NCBI GenBank assembly: GCA_037903355.1
Contig: JBAJFE010000036.1
Location: 36,634-100,633 of the forward strand
Origin: Trichuris trichiura
Lineage: Eukaryota > Nematoda > Enoplea > Trichinellida > Trichuridae
Length of the DNA stretch: 64,000 bases
Direction: 5' to 3'
Positions 48,910 through 62,282 of this stretch are shown in pieces; the stretch's first letter is position 1, and each line of letters starts with the position of its first letter. The translations under genes were made by a program, and so were the position numbers. The notes beneath the pieces are model-generated. The model was not told the origin of the DNA and did not search any database. It worked only from the letters and a program-made list of their open reading frames with translations.

Positions 48910-51900
48910 ATGAAGGTTTCTTACCTTTTATTAATGGTGGTCGTGTCCGCCCGAGGCAATCCTACAGGTAAAGTGCTTTCAATCGGTCCTTATCCCGAAA
49001 ATGGTAGTTAACAGTACGCATCAAGGCGGAGTTTGTTTCCTAAGTTGCATGCTATAGATTTCATTTGATTGTGTCTACCGCTCAACAGTAAGTAAATTAC
49101 ATAATCAGTTTGTTAGTTAATCAGCCGACAAGTGCTATTTTGCAATGGTGCCATTTCGAACAGAAACAGTTCTTACGAATACGTAGCATTTTGTAACAGG
49201 TTTCTAAATTCTCGTAGTAAAGTTTATTTACAGTGAGACCGGCTTTGTAAACCAGTTTTTTTACATCGGAAGTTTTTGATCCCCCTTGATCCGTCTTCAG
49301 CAGTAAAGTGTAGGCCAAATAAAAACAGAAACTGTTCTTGCTTCGATACTGGTGGGACGGTTCATCCCACTACTTGCCAAGGTTAAAATGACACCGACAA
49401 TCGCATAGAGCAGCAAAGAAAATAAACCTTGAAAACAAAACACCAACAGAGCTCTTATACAACACGTAATTTCTTGCAAGCTATACCCACTGTTCATTGT
49501 TTCTAAGGGCGGACGAACTTATTTCTGTTGATTGTGCGAAATTTAAACGAACGTACAAGCAATAACATTCGTCGCGCATTAAAGTTTTTTAGGAATAAAC
49601 TTCTTTCTTCTTACGGAATATGTCCGGTTATACAAAAGACTTTTAATGCCCGAAGCTTTCGGGCCGCGCGTGATCCGTCTTCAGCGGTACTAAACGTTTC
49701 ACAGCTCGAAAGCTTCAGATATTAAAAGTCTTTTGTATAACGGGACGTATTCCTTAAGAAAAAAGAATTTAATCATGAAAAGCTACAGTCTCGTACCAAA
49801 AAGTACATTTACAAAATTGTAAAAATAGCGTGCCTTTTTCAAATCTAACCGAAAAATATTTACGGAAAAAGTAACTAATTCACCAACTACTGAAATTTGT
49901 TGCCAAAAGAAAAAGAAAAGATTAAAACCCGCTTCGGAAATTAATCGCACTGAGAAGTTGCTCACTTTATTACAGTAAATGAAAACTGCAACTGTGTAAG
50001 GAAAAAACATACCAACTTGCACTTAACAGTAATGTTTCAGCTTTGCCTACAAGACCTTCACACTTTACCAGGAACAGACAAAAAGACTGGCTTTGTCCAG
50101 CACTGCCATCCGACAATGTTGACCCATTTGCAATTGATCGCTGTTGGTTCGACCAAGACTGTTCTGGATTAAAGAAATGCTGCCAAACCATCCTCGGAAA
50201 ATCGTGTGTACTTCCAATGAACCATCGCAAAGGTACGTAGAAATTCAAGCAGAGCAAACTGCTACAGAACAGTGAGGACCGCAACTACAAATACTGCCTT
50301 GTCTCCAACAGTTTAACATGCTTCAATAGCATTACAATAGACAGAATAGACAGACGGAATGGGTGATCATCTTGAGGGTAAGGAAGCCGTAAAAAAATCT
50401 TATTGTGCTGTCCCCCGGCCTAATTATCGCGAAAATTTCTCGGAAGTTCATACGCATGCCAAAATCAACAGGAGCGCCGCATAAAGACACCTTCAACCTT
50501 TGAAACTACAATTGAAAACTACAAAACGACGGAGGCAATGGAAGTGAATCACTGAGCTTAAACAAAGGAGCAAAAGTGAGAAGGGAAACATTGAAAAGGA
50601 TGATTGAATCAACACAGGGAGCCAAGAGACGCACGTACTTGGTGCAGCAGCGGAGCTAACTAAGAAACGATGTAGTAAACCAACAAAAAGTTTAGGTGCC
50701 CTTACGGCAACACGCAGCTATTCTCCAGCCACGTCAAAAGAGATAAAACTGAACCTAATGCATTAACAGCATCCTTATTAAACAACAGTTGGCGCTGTTG
50801 TTTATTGCTACATTCTCTTCAATGCTAATGACAGATCCGATCCGGACAAGTTCTGAAAGTTCCACAGTTGTTTTCAAAAATATCTTTCTCGCGGGACTCG
50901 CTGCGGTTAGAAACGACGGAATGAAATTGTGTGATTCTTTCCCCTTCCGTGCAGCAAAAGTCTCAGCGTCAACAGCATTCAATTCAGTTCTCTATAAATG
51001 ACATGCAACATTCAATTAAAAAGAACAATTTCGTTTAGACGTCTTTGCCCAGATGAATGCATGTGTTTTGAGCACGTCTCAGTTAGAAGGTATTAACAAG
51101 ATGTCCATTAAGCTAATTACATTACATGTTTCAAAGAAGCACGCGAAGCTCAGATGCTTTGGACATACGATATGTGACAGTAGGAATGGAATGGCGTCGT
51201 CATTCAGAAATCGTACAAACATTTCCTTTTTGAATACAGGATATCCTGCAAAGGGCATACAGATTATTCATATCTGAAGTTAAGGCGAATAGTTTTACCG
51301 CAACACATATTCGTAATAAAGTGAAATTGTTGAGGTTTGGGAAGCGTGGACGATTCTAGATGATTATATTGACGAAATAGAAAAAACAATAATGGCCACA
51401 TAATGAAATAAGCGATTTTTCGGAACACTGGATGTCTTACAACAAGCTTCGGTAGTTTCATAGCTGATTTTCGGTTCACGGTTTTAGCCTGTTTGGTGTA
51501 GCTGTAAGTAAACTTCAAAGTGCCCTACCAGCGAGTAGATGAACAAATGTTAGAGATTAATACAGAACAATCGATACTGTACGTTTCGGAACTGCTCTTG
51601 TACCGTCATCAGCGGTGCAAAGGAGGTTAAATAGGCACATAGGAACGGACAATGGGTGTGAATTAGATCAGTAAGGCGCAGCATTGGGATTCCTCGATTA
51701 GCGTACTCCATACCTCGCTGACCGCCACTCCATTGTCACGCTTGATGGTGAAATTGCTTTTGATGTAAAGCGCCTTTTTTATATGTCTAAGGTGAAAAAG
51801 GCTCTCGTGGCAGATTATCTTCGGTCGCGGGTAGAGTGCGCACTGAGAGACGTACTCCGTGATTACGGAGGCTTTGATCGCGTTCTGAATGGCCTTTCGA

Positions 51901-54900
51901 AGATCCACTGTGGCTGAACGTCCGGGACCGTGGCAGGTTTCCCATTAGGTCTTCGTTGAGAGTTCTTGTACGTCAACACGTTCTTCATGTGTTGACCAAA
52001 TCTTTGGAATGAAGTGTTGCCTGTTTTTCCTACGTAGGAGGCGTTGCAACAGCATTTTATTTCGTAAACGACGACTGATCTGCTGTCAAAGGGAACCTTG
52101 CTTGATCTTTTCATTTCTCGCAATCGAATGAAGATTAGAAGAACTTTTAAACCGAACATTGAAATTTAGGGAATGCCCTAACCTTTTAATCTTTTTGCTT
52201 AAGCCACCGTAGTAAGGGAGCATCAAAACTGGGCGTTGTTGATTATTGGGTGGGGACGGTGGTAGCGATTTATTTAATTTACACCATCTCATGTTAGGTT
52301 TCCTTTACGGAATGTTTGTCCCGTTGGAAAATTTTAATTTTTCCGGAGCTTTCGGGTTAAACGCGACCAGTCTTCAGCGGTATTAAAATGATTACATTCA
52401 ACGGTATTAAAATGATTACATCATTTTAATATTATTAATTAGTATTATTAATATATTATTGATTTTAATTTATAGTATTAAAATACCGCTGAGAATGAAT
52501 CACGCACGACCTGAAAGCTACGGAAGTACTAAAAATTTGCTACTTTCAACATGACAACTACCGTCCAAAAAATTTGAAATACTAAATTCTAGCCAACATT
52601 CGTGGTCATAGTCAAGCGCCTATTTTTTTAGAACTAATGGAAACAAACAAAAATGGGAACTGTCCTACCGTAATAAAATTAAATGGAAGTTCAGCTCAAC
52701 GATGCACAACAGATTTTGACTGCATAGGCGACAAAAAGTGCTGCCTCACTGCCCAAGGTGCAATATGCGTTTCACCTGCCCAATCATCAGGTACGCTTTC
52801 CATCCGCGAACGGTGCTAATTTAACAATCTCCTTAAGCACCCAGACTAGCTGGACAATGCCCGACAGCAGGCCGAAAAAGTGCACTTCAGTCCAACGACA
52901 AATGCGCATACGACAGTGACTGCACAAGTGGAAAAAGATGTTGCAACACTACAAGCGGAAAGAACTGCTTAAAACCCGTATATGCACCATCAACGTACGG
53001 TACGTATGGGAACGTTTAACTGAATAGACAAAAAACACGTATCGAAAGCGCGAAGTACCATTTACGCTTCCTAAGAAACGCTATTCGCTTAAGGCAGGTG
53101 CTTTTTTCAGTTAGCGAGAAATTAGTGACGTGAAAAATGATTACGCTGTGAGGATTCTACAGCAAGTATGCACTTTCAATTGCTTCAATGCTCTAAAAAT
53201 GAGACTTTCTAATGGATGTGCGGAAGATCACATTGCTGATATTGAACTACTACCCGTTAAATGTTTTATTGGCGAGGCTTTCGGGAATCACCGAATCAGC
53301 GCATAACGAATGGCAGAACGTTTGCTGGCACATCACTGGTCAGGCTGATTACTTTAAAGGACGGAATTTTTGGGACATTTTAAACAAGTTACAACATTAA
53401 AAAAGCGAGAGAAAGGGGAGAGGGGGAGAAAATGCACCAGAAGTCAGGGAGGGCCGGGGTTTTCGAAATGAGTATAAACAGTAGAACGAATTGGGAACAG
53501 AGTATTTTCCTGGTCCCAACAAACCGTCAAACAGAATTACTGTCAAAGTGCAGGTAAATCTTGTAAGAAACAACAGTTCGCGGCCCTAAAGACGTTGGCC
53601 AAGGAATTGCTCACAACGATTCCACTGTCCCCGTCTAGGTTTGAATCATATTTTATGTGAAGTGCTTCCTTTATTTTCCTAAACGTAAATTGGCTCTCCT
53701 TGCAGAACACGTTCGCCTGCAGTTAGCCTGCACAATGCATTGCATACTGTGCCAATTTATGTTTAGGAAAATAAAGGAAGCACTTCACATAAAATATGAT
53801 TCAAACCTAAACGGGGACAGTGGAATCGTTGTGAGCAATTCCTTGGCCAACGTCTTTAGGGCCGCGAACTGTTGCTTCTTACAAGATTTACCTGCACTTT
53901 GACAGTAATTCTGTTTGACGGTTTGTTGGGACCAGGAAAATACTCTGTTCCCAATTCGTTCTACTGTTTACACTCATTTCGAAAACCCCCGCCCTCCCTG
54001 ACTTCTGGTGCATTTTCTCCCCCTCTCCCCTTTCTCTCGCTTTTTTAATGTTGTAACTTGTTTAAAATGTCCCAAAAAGTCCGTCCTTTAAAGTAATCAG
54101 CCTGACCAGTGGTGCCAGCAAACGTTCCGCCATTCGTAGTGCGCTGAAGATAGGAATCAGTGATTCCCGAAAGCTTCGTCAATAAAAATTTAAAGGGGTA
54201 GTAATTCCGTATTAACATTTTGGTACTTCAATGCTAGCTCGTTAAGTAGCCTCTCACGGCACGTTTTACAATCACTAACGTCTGTAAGTTTATACGCATT
54301 CATTGTTTTTACACAACAACTGAATTTTTGGAAGAAATAGTGCACTTGTTTGGCAGCTAATATTTGCGTTTCCATGCGCACACTATGCATTCATAGAGAT
54401 ATTGTTCAAGCTGATGCATAGCACGATATTATTTCAGAGCTACATGTTTATCAATCTAGAAAACAGCGGAAGCAAGGAGTTCAAGCCCATTACTCAAATA
54501 CTTCATATTAATCTGTTTCTTTTTACGGAATGCGTGCCCGTAAAAAGAAACAAATTAACATGAAAACTTAATGTCCCGTACCAAGAAGCTACATCTTCAA
54601 TACTTATTATTAAAATTATTTTTCGGGTGCCTCACTCCATGAGTCAACAAGGCTACGCAGGCTGACTGCGACTTCGGATCTCCACGAGCGGTATTTAAGT
54701 CGCATAGCTTAAGCAGCAAAATAACTGTTGCACCTTAAAAATCCGAATAAGAACAGAATGAAGGCAGAAAGGGAATTAATATACATTTTAAGGAGTTCAG
54801 AAGAAAGTAAAGTAAGAAGAACGGGAGGGGAAACAGATGGAACGGCAATATATAAATAAATAAATAAGTAAGGAAAAATGAAATTCTGTTTGGACGCAGG

Positions 54901-57897
54901 TCGCTATAATTCCATTGTCTGTATGCGTGTAATTCACGGCTCTTGTATACAGGATCGAACAAAAGTGGTGAATTGCATACAGGGGGACAATGAAAAAGGA
55001 AATTAAGAAAAATAGCCTCCTCACAACCGGTGCGCAGGTCTTCACATTGCGTGTGCACGCAACCCCGTTCATTAGCTAATTACACAATAGCCCTAAATTT
55101 CCCCTCCCATTGTCTATCCATCATCGTTGCTTTTCTTCCCTCTGAATCTGCTGAGTTACACATTTTAATCTTCTTTTCTGCTCTCACTAACTATTAATCC
55201 ACACTTCTACCTTTTAACGGTTACTTTTTTCATTATGCTTTGCAACCTATATCCCCGCCGTACATAGCGCTCAGTACCACAGAAGACACTGCTGACATGG
55301 GCAGAGCGATCCGGATAGCGCTAATACTTCTGTCAAAAAAGCCAACTATAACGGTTATATCCCATAGAATTTTTAAAAAATAAAATTAGCTGAAGTACTA
55401 TGTACTCTGCCAGACTCGGCGCAGCCGAACAATGGCGCAAGTAACAGGTACAATAGATCACAAGTTTTCAAATTGTTCGATCGTAATAAACCACTTGATA
55501 CCAGTCGCAAGCTTCAACAGAACGTTGGATAACAAATTCGTTACTGTAAGCTACTACAGGAAGCATTTTCATCATTTACTTGCAATTACAATAAACTAAC
55601 TACTCTTTTTCAAGAAAAAAAGCTGATGCTTCCCATTGAAACTAAAAGAGACCAATCGACCACTGTTTCCTGAACTCAGCCGGTTACGTTATCAGCGATA
55701 AGGCACAAGCCTTTAAATCTTTTGAGTGAAATGGGAAAAATAAATTATTTTTCTTCTTTGATAAACTGCGGAACTGTTACGGAGAAGCCAGCTTTCAGTT
55801 CGACTATTAATAACATTTTCTTTGAGCAATAAAATGTGTACGCTGTCTAGTGTACATAACTAACAATGCACTGAAGCGCTTCATAGGACCATCTTCAGTC
55901 ATCGTCTTTGTCGTTAACTGACAATCCAAATTGGAATACGCAGCTTCATAGAATAAATATCATAACTCAGAGGACATAGCTGCTTCTTCATTTCGCATTT
56001 GCATGCGACAGATTCAACAATTACGAGATTTCATGAACGAACGTGCACTGCAGTGTTGCATGTTCAAGATTCTTCATTTGAAAGCTGTAGTTACCAGGCT
56101 ACATAGGCTATCATCATTTTTCTCTAAACGGCCCACTGATACGGCCTAGTAGGTGTGCAATCAAGGCGAGAAAGACAGGGACACTATTCAGTGTCGTAAA
56201 ATTTTTATTCGACTCTTCTAAAAACGACTAGTACCATCACGAGCAAATTTTATTGCAGTGGACTGATCATTTGACCAAATGGTATAAAAAGAGGAGAATT
56301 TAAGTATAGCTCAAGTAAGAACACTACTGTACGGCATTCGGTGCGATCCAATTAAATAGAAGCATAGTTTTGGCCTACCACCAGCTCTTCGTCTTTCCTG
56401 ATTGACATGCTTATGCCTCACAGCAAAGCCTCTTAAAGTTCGACGGTGAAAAACGGCATTGTAGCACAATATTATTAATTGTAGGTCATGTGAACATTTC
56501 TTTCAAGGTTGACATAAACTAAAGATCAACAAAATATTGGTGATGCTTTTCTTATTTCCAGATTTAATACAGATTCACATTAATAGTTTCGTACAAATGT
56601 GCTTGGTTGTAAGTTGCAATCATTATGCATACAGCACTGGCTTACATATTTCGCAGACGCGTTCGAAAAATAATTCTTCTTCCGGTGGACTACACTGTTA
56701 CGCTACTTTATTGTTCCATATTACAGAGATGCCTTTTGGCAAGTTGCCTTCTTTTTGAATATCAATGCGACAATTGTAAATATTCCGATTACTATGAAGA
56801 AAAATTTCGAAAATTACGGGCTCATTGAACTACTATTTAAAATAAACATGGCTTGTAGTACAGCTAATAATTATCCACGCATCGATTCTTCAAGGGCTTG
56901 CTCTTTAATTAGAGCTACAGTCCACTGTCAACGAGCATTACCAATTTCAAATGACAATTTAGAAAGAAACCCAGAAGTACAACAAAAGCCTGGCAGATGT
57001 CCGCTGTCCATCACTGGAACCGGAACTTTAGTATACAGATGCCTGTATGACACTGATTGCGACGGTGAGAAAAAGTGCTGTGACAGCAAAACTGGGAAAA
57101 ATTGCATGACCCCGGAAACTGATTATCAAATGCCGTGTAAGCTCCAAACTGTACCGCATAAAATACGATTAAACTGTTCAGCAAAACAAGGTCATAAATG
57201 CTCTTTAAAGTACGCTAATTCAGCAACTTCTATTCACTGTACCACCGATGAAGACTGTCCGGGCAAAAGACCATGCTGCAGGACTCCTTTGGGAAAAATA
57301 TGTCTTCCTCCACAATTCTCTCATGGTTAAAACGCAAACATTGCTAAATATTAAAATATTAAGAAATACTTCAGATTCTACCAAAACTAGAGCAGCTTCA
57401 CAGCAGCTCGGATTGGCAATGGATGACCCATTTGGTAGATGCAACGATGATGGCCAATGCCAGCAGCCAAGAAAATGCACTCAAACTGCAAAAGGGAAAT
57501 ATTGTTTACTGCCTCACAATGCAACAAGTTTAGATAATACGAGTGTGTTCGCACCTTTTAAAATGACTACTTTTAGTATTCAGCTGTCCAGACGGCTACA
57601 AAGCAGTACAAACATGTTCGATCAATTCGAACTGCCCACATGGTTATTCCTGCTACAAGACGTACTGCTGTAAGCACCACCAAGAGAAATTGTACCACGG
57701 TAATAATTGAGTGAATTATTTTAACTTGCTAAAAAGAATTTTAAGACAAAACCGAAAAAACCGGTTTCTGCCCACTTATTTATGGAAAAGAAAGTGGAAC
57801 AAAAGTCTTCCAATGCTACTTAGACAGTCACTGCCCTTTGAAAGAAAAGTGCTGCGACACACGATTCGGAAAATCTTGTCTAATGCCGCTAACATGA
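48910..57897 (+). CDS. Secreted multi-WAP protein with an internal CPDG module (possibly two genes)
   Basis: Exons are 48910-48967 (signal peptide MKVSYLLLMVVVSARG), 50041-50232, 52632-52790, 52838-52999, 56963-57136, 57182-57325, 57375-57527, 57577-57699 and 57746-57897. All junctions are phase 1 and the model gives 438 residues. Seven WAP-like domains are present. The one in 57375-57527 has only four cysteines, and the exon 57577-57699 is a CPDG module (SCPDGYKAVQTC...CPHGYSC...YCCKH). The last domain ends SCLMPLT stop. The acceptor of the fifth exon could instead be 56921. The third intron pair (52790/52838) requires the CTTAAG acceptor to keep phase. Because 4 kb and a TATA-like TATAAAAAG at about 56284 precede 56963, the last five exons might be a separate gene with its own start, and the fourth exon might end at an in-frame TAA near 53018. 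Secretion and an inhibitor-like role are inferred. Confidence 0.75.
49605..49765. repeat. Fold-back element with cassette in the loop
   Basis: TTCTTACGGAATATGTCC...GTTATACAAAAGAC faces GTCTTTTGTATAAC...GGACGTATTCC. The CTGAAGA...GAAAGCTTCGGG cassette (minus strand) fills the space between arms at 49649-49689. It lies in the first intron of the second multi-WAP gene. Confidence 0.75.
51424..51620 (-). repeat. Penelope-like element 3' tail (family A) next to its coding end
   Basis: On the minus strand it directly follows the endonuclease reading frame and carries CCGCTGATGACGG...TTCCGAAACGTAC. It then runs through TGGTAGGGCAC and AACAGGCTAAAACCGTGAACCG into a 3' boundary near 51424. It is the reference copy linking family A repeats to the Penelope-like coding region. 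Confidence 0.75.
51663..52292 (-). pseudogene. Penelope-like retroelement, GIY-YIG endonuclease region, frameshifted and 5'-truncated
   Basis: Three overlapping minus-strand frames, offset by frameshifts, reconstruct the C-terminal part of a Penelope-like polyprotein in order. The linker after the reverse transcriptase comes first (VLMLPYYGGLSKKIKRLG, then FNVRFKSSSNLHS). The GIY-YIG-type endonuclease follows (SVVVYEIKCCCNASYVGKTGN, with GQHMKNV), and then the terminal block (AIQNAIKASVITEYV, HIKKALYIKSN, IKRDNGVAVSEVWSTLI). Breaks lie near 52090-52160 and near 51905. The reverse transcriptase is absent, because the copy is truncated at about 52295 where a palindromic element begins. It lies in an intron of the second multi-WAP gene on the opposite strand and is certainly inactive. 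Confidence 0.85.
52305..52560. repeat. Palindromic element with two opposed cassettes around an AT-rich core
   Basis: The left cassette (52342-52380, minus) CTGAAGA...CCCGAAAGCTCCGG and the right cassette (52484-52523, plus) CTGAGAA...CTGAAAGCTACGG face each other across an AT-rich spacer of ATTAATATTATTA-type repeats. TTTACGGAATGTTTGTCCCG lies at the left end. It abuts the truncated Penelope-like pseudogene. Confidence 0.65.
53244..54206. repeat. ~960-bp fold-back of a Penelope-like 3' end
   Basis: Arms of about 450 bp (53244-53690 and 53755-54206) are almost perfectly complementary, separated by a loop of about 60 bp. The plus-strand right arm encodes the last part of a Penelope-like endonuclease (MFRKIKEALHIKYDSNLN, DSGIVVSNSLANVF) and then the non-coding tail with CTGAAGA, a GGAATC/GATTCC stem and GAAAGCTTCG. 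The left arm carries the same in reverse. Such tail-to-tail partial copies are typical of Penelope-like insertions. The high arm identity suggests a recent origin or gene conversion. Confidence 0.85.
54497..54613. mobile_element. 87-bp hairpin element with near-duplicate flanks
   Basis: Element 54512-54598 holds GTTTCTTTTTACGG...CCGTAAAAAGAAAC and the same GTCCCGTACCAAGAAGC end as the 17378-17495 element. Its flanks AATACTTCATATTAA and AATACTTATTATTAA agree at 13 of 15 positions, exactly where the other element predicts the boundaries. Confidence 0.6.
56284..56292 (+). promoter_or_regulatory. TATA-like box upstream of the 3' WAP exons
   Basis: TATAAAAAG stands about 680 bp before the WAP exon at 56963. 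It could mark an independent promoter, but no signal-peptide exon with a phase 1 donor was found between them. Confidence 0.25.
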
Positions 57898-57918
57898 TCG
57901 AGTTCCGTACGAAGCAAA

Positions 57919-57924
57919 AATAAA
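57919..57924 (+). terminator. Poly(A) signal of second multi-WAP gene
   Basis: AATAAA 22 bp after the TGA at 57895-57897. Confidence 0.7.
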
Positions 57925-58082
57925 TTAGTCACTGTATAAGCATTGCCTATTCTGCGCTACTGTACTCGAGGAAAAGCTGTACAACAACTAAAGGAACCGT
58001 CGCTTCGACAACACACCGTGACATTTCAGCAACGTGGGCATTGAGAAATACCAGCATTATAAAAGTAATGCTAATCCTCAAC

Positions 58083-58441
58083 CTAACTAGCAGCAGCGAT
58101 AGCACCGCTTCTTCCGGCAAATTCAGAAATTAAACCAAATTCCCAGATAGCGTTGCGCAATGGAGTGACTAGAATTTCACAATATGCAAACACTAGAACC
58201 TGCTTACTCGGCCAATGCGCTTAGGCGAAGAGATGTACTTACGGACGATGGCAGTTCCAAAAAGAAATGCGCTTATTATCAAACACGCAATCCGTATCCA
58301 CCTATCTGTCACTACTTCAAATGGACAAATGCAACAGGATAAAGTAAACATCAGCACAACTTTTATTTCATGAAAAGATTTGATTTCCAAATCTTCTAAT
58401 AGAAATGATTTACTACGATCGAGAAAGCAGTGCAGTGACAT
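58083..58441 (-). CDS. Small two-helix membrane protein, unrecognised
   Basis: Exon 1 (58441-58243) ends GTC C|GTAAGT and exon 2 (58168-58083) follows a TTCTAG acceptor. The phase 1 join is the only one giving an open second exon, ending AIAAAS stop, for 93 residues. Two hydrophobic segments are visible: VVLMFTLSCCICPF (about 28-41) and IACLIISAFLFGTAIVL (about 51-67), with a conserved-looking WEFGLISEFAGR tail. I do not recognise the family. It is convergent with the second multi-WAP gene, whose poly(A) signal is about 160 bp away. Confidence 0.6.
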
Positions 58442-61237
<2,796 letters not shown>

Positions 61238-61362
61238 TTTAATGTGCCATTATTGAACGCGCTTTCGAAGCATCTACTTTCAAACTGTGAGAACTTTTGC
61301 CATCCTTATTTTCAACTGCTTTATCATAGTGCATAATCACGACAAAACATGTTTGCTTTATA

Positions 61363-61368
61363 AATAAA
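61363..61368 (+). terminator. Poly(A) signal downstream of AMPK alpha
   Basis: AATAAA 126 bp after the stop; a second AATAAA follows at 61476-61481. Confidence 0.55.
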
Positions 61369-61481
61369 ATAGCCAGCAAAAGCGCAGCTGAACAATTTGT
61401 GGAAACGATGAACCAGCTTGAAAAGTTCAACAACTACTGTAATTGCTCATCTGTTTAGCAATCTTTTAGTAAAGGAATAAA

Positions 61482-62282
61482 TATCGAATGCACTTTGGAA
61501 CAACAGCGCACCACTGATAACAGTGAGAGTGACTGAGCTACTAATACATTTAACTGCCGTAAAATACACGGATGAGAAGGAGTACTAGCGGAAATAGTAG
61601 TACGACAAACCGTTGAATTAACTGAAGTTCAGTTAACGGCTTAAGCGAGCATAATTTTCGTCTCCCTGAATGTAAGCTGTTAATAATAAGCGAATTACTA
61701 TTCAACCCTACGGACGAGTGGGCTGCCCATTTCTGCTGGCAACTGGAAAGCTCCATTTTGCGTAAGTAATGCTTAAGCAATGCCGGTCCAGAGCGACTAC
61801 GCATAGGCATACATGAAACACATAGATCCTTTACGATTTTAGTTATAACTGGATAGGGTGGTGATTATTCATAATTCAGTAAGTGTATCATCCAAGAATG
61901 AGCATCTGCTGTTTCAGTAGGCTGACGAAGAGACTTAGCCGGTGATCTTCTTTCTCTCAGCCGTGGAGGGATAAAGCGGCATGCCGCTACAATCATAGGG
62001 AACGTTATAGTAATTTTTGTCCGGCTTTCTTGCCTTTTCATTCCGTGAAAATGTTTTCTATACGGCGGCAATCCTTGTTCTGCCAATTGCTTCAGTTTCA
62101 GTGCCCTAATCAAGCAAGGTCCATGTTGTAATCAACTCTCTTTCATAATTGGTATCCTTTCGCCACATTTTCTAGCGTCAGTTCATTTACCGCCACTGTT
62201 TCCACTTTTCACCAAGTTACTCAATCTGTGGAGCACTCGTTTCTAATAAATCGTCGTCCACCAATCCTTTTTCTGTGTCATT
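61482..62282. other. Intergenic region after AMPK alpha
   Basis: Minus-strand frame 61865-62113 (LKQLAEQGLPPYRKHF) looks somewhat protein-like but lacks a start and supported splice sites. Otherwise nothing is recognised. Confidence 0.3.

Noticed and set aside
52829..52840. Acceptor CACCCAG for the WAP exon at 52838
   Set aside because: It would break the phase 1 reading frame and hit a TAG; the nearby CTTAAG acceptor keeps the frame.
46935..54206. CRISPR-like array from repeated palindromes
   Set aside because: The repeats are dispersed, inverted and irregularly spaced in a spliced eukaryotic locus.
57543..57576. 34-bp intron (donor A|GTGTGT at 57543)
   Set aside because: Shorter than every other intron here. 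The donor A|GTTTAG at 57528 keeps phase, gives a 49-bp intron and a typical 153-bp domain exon.
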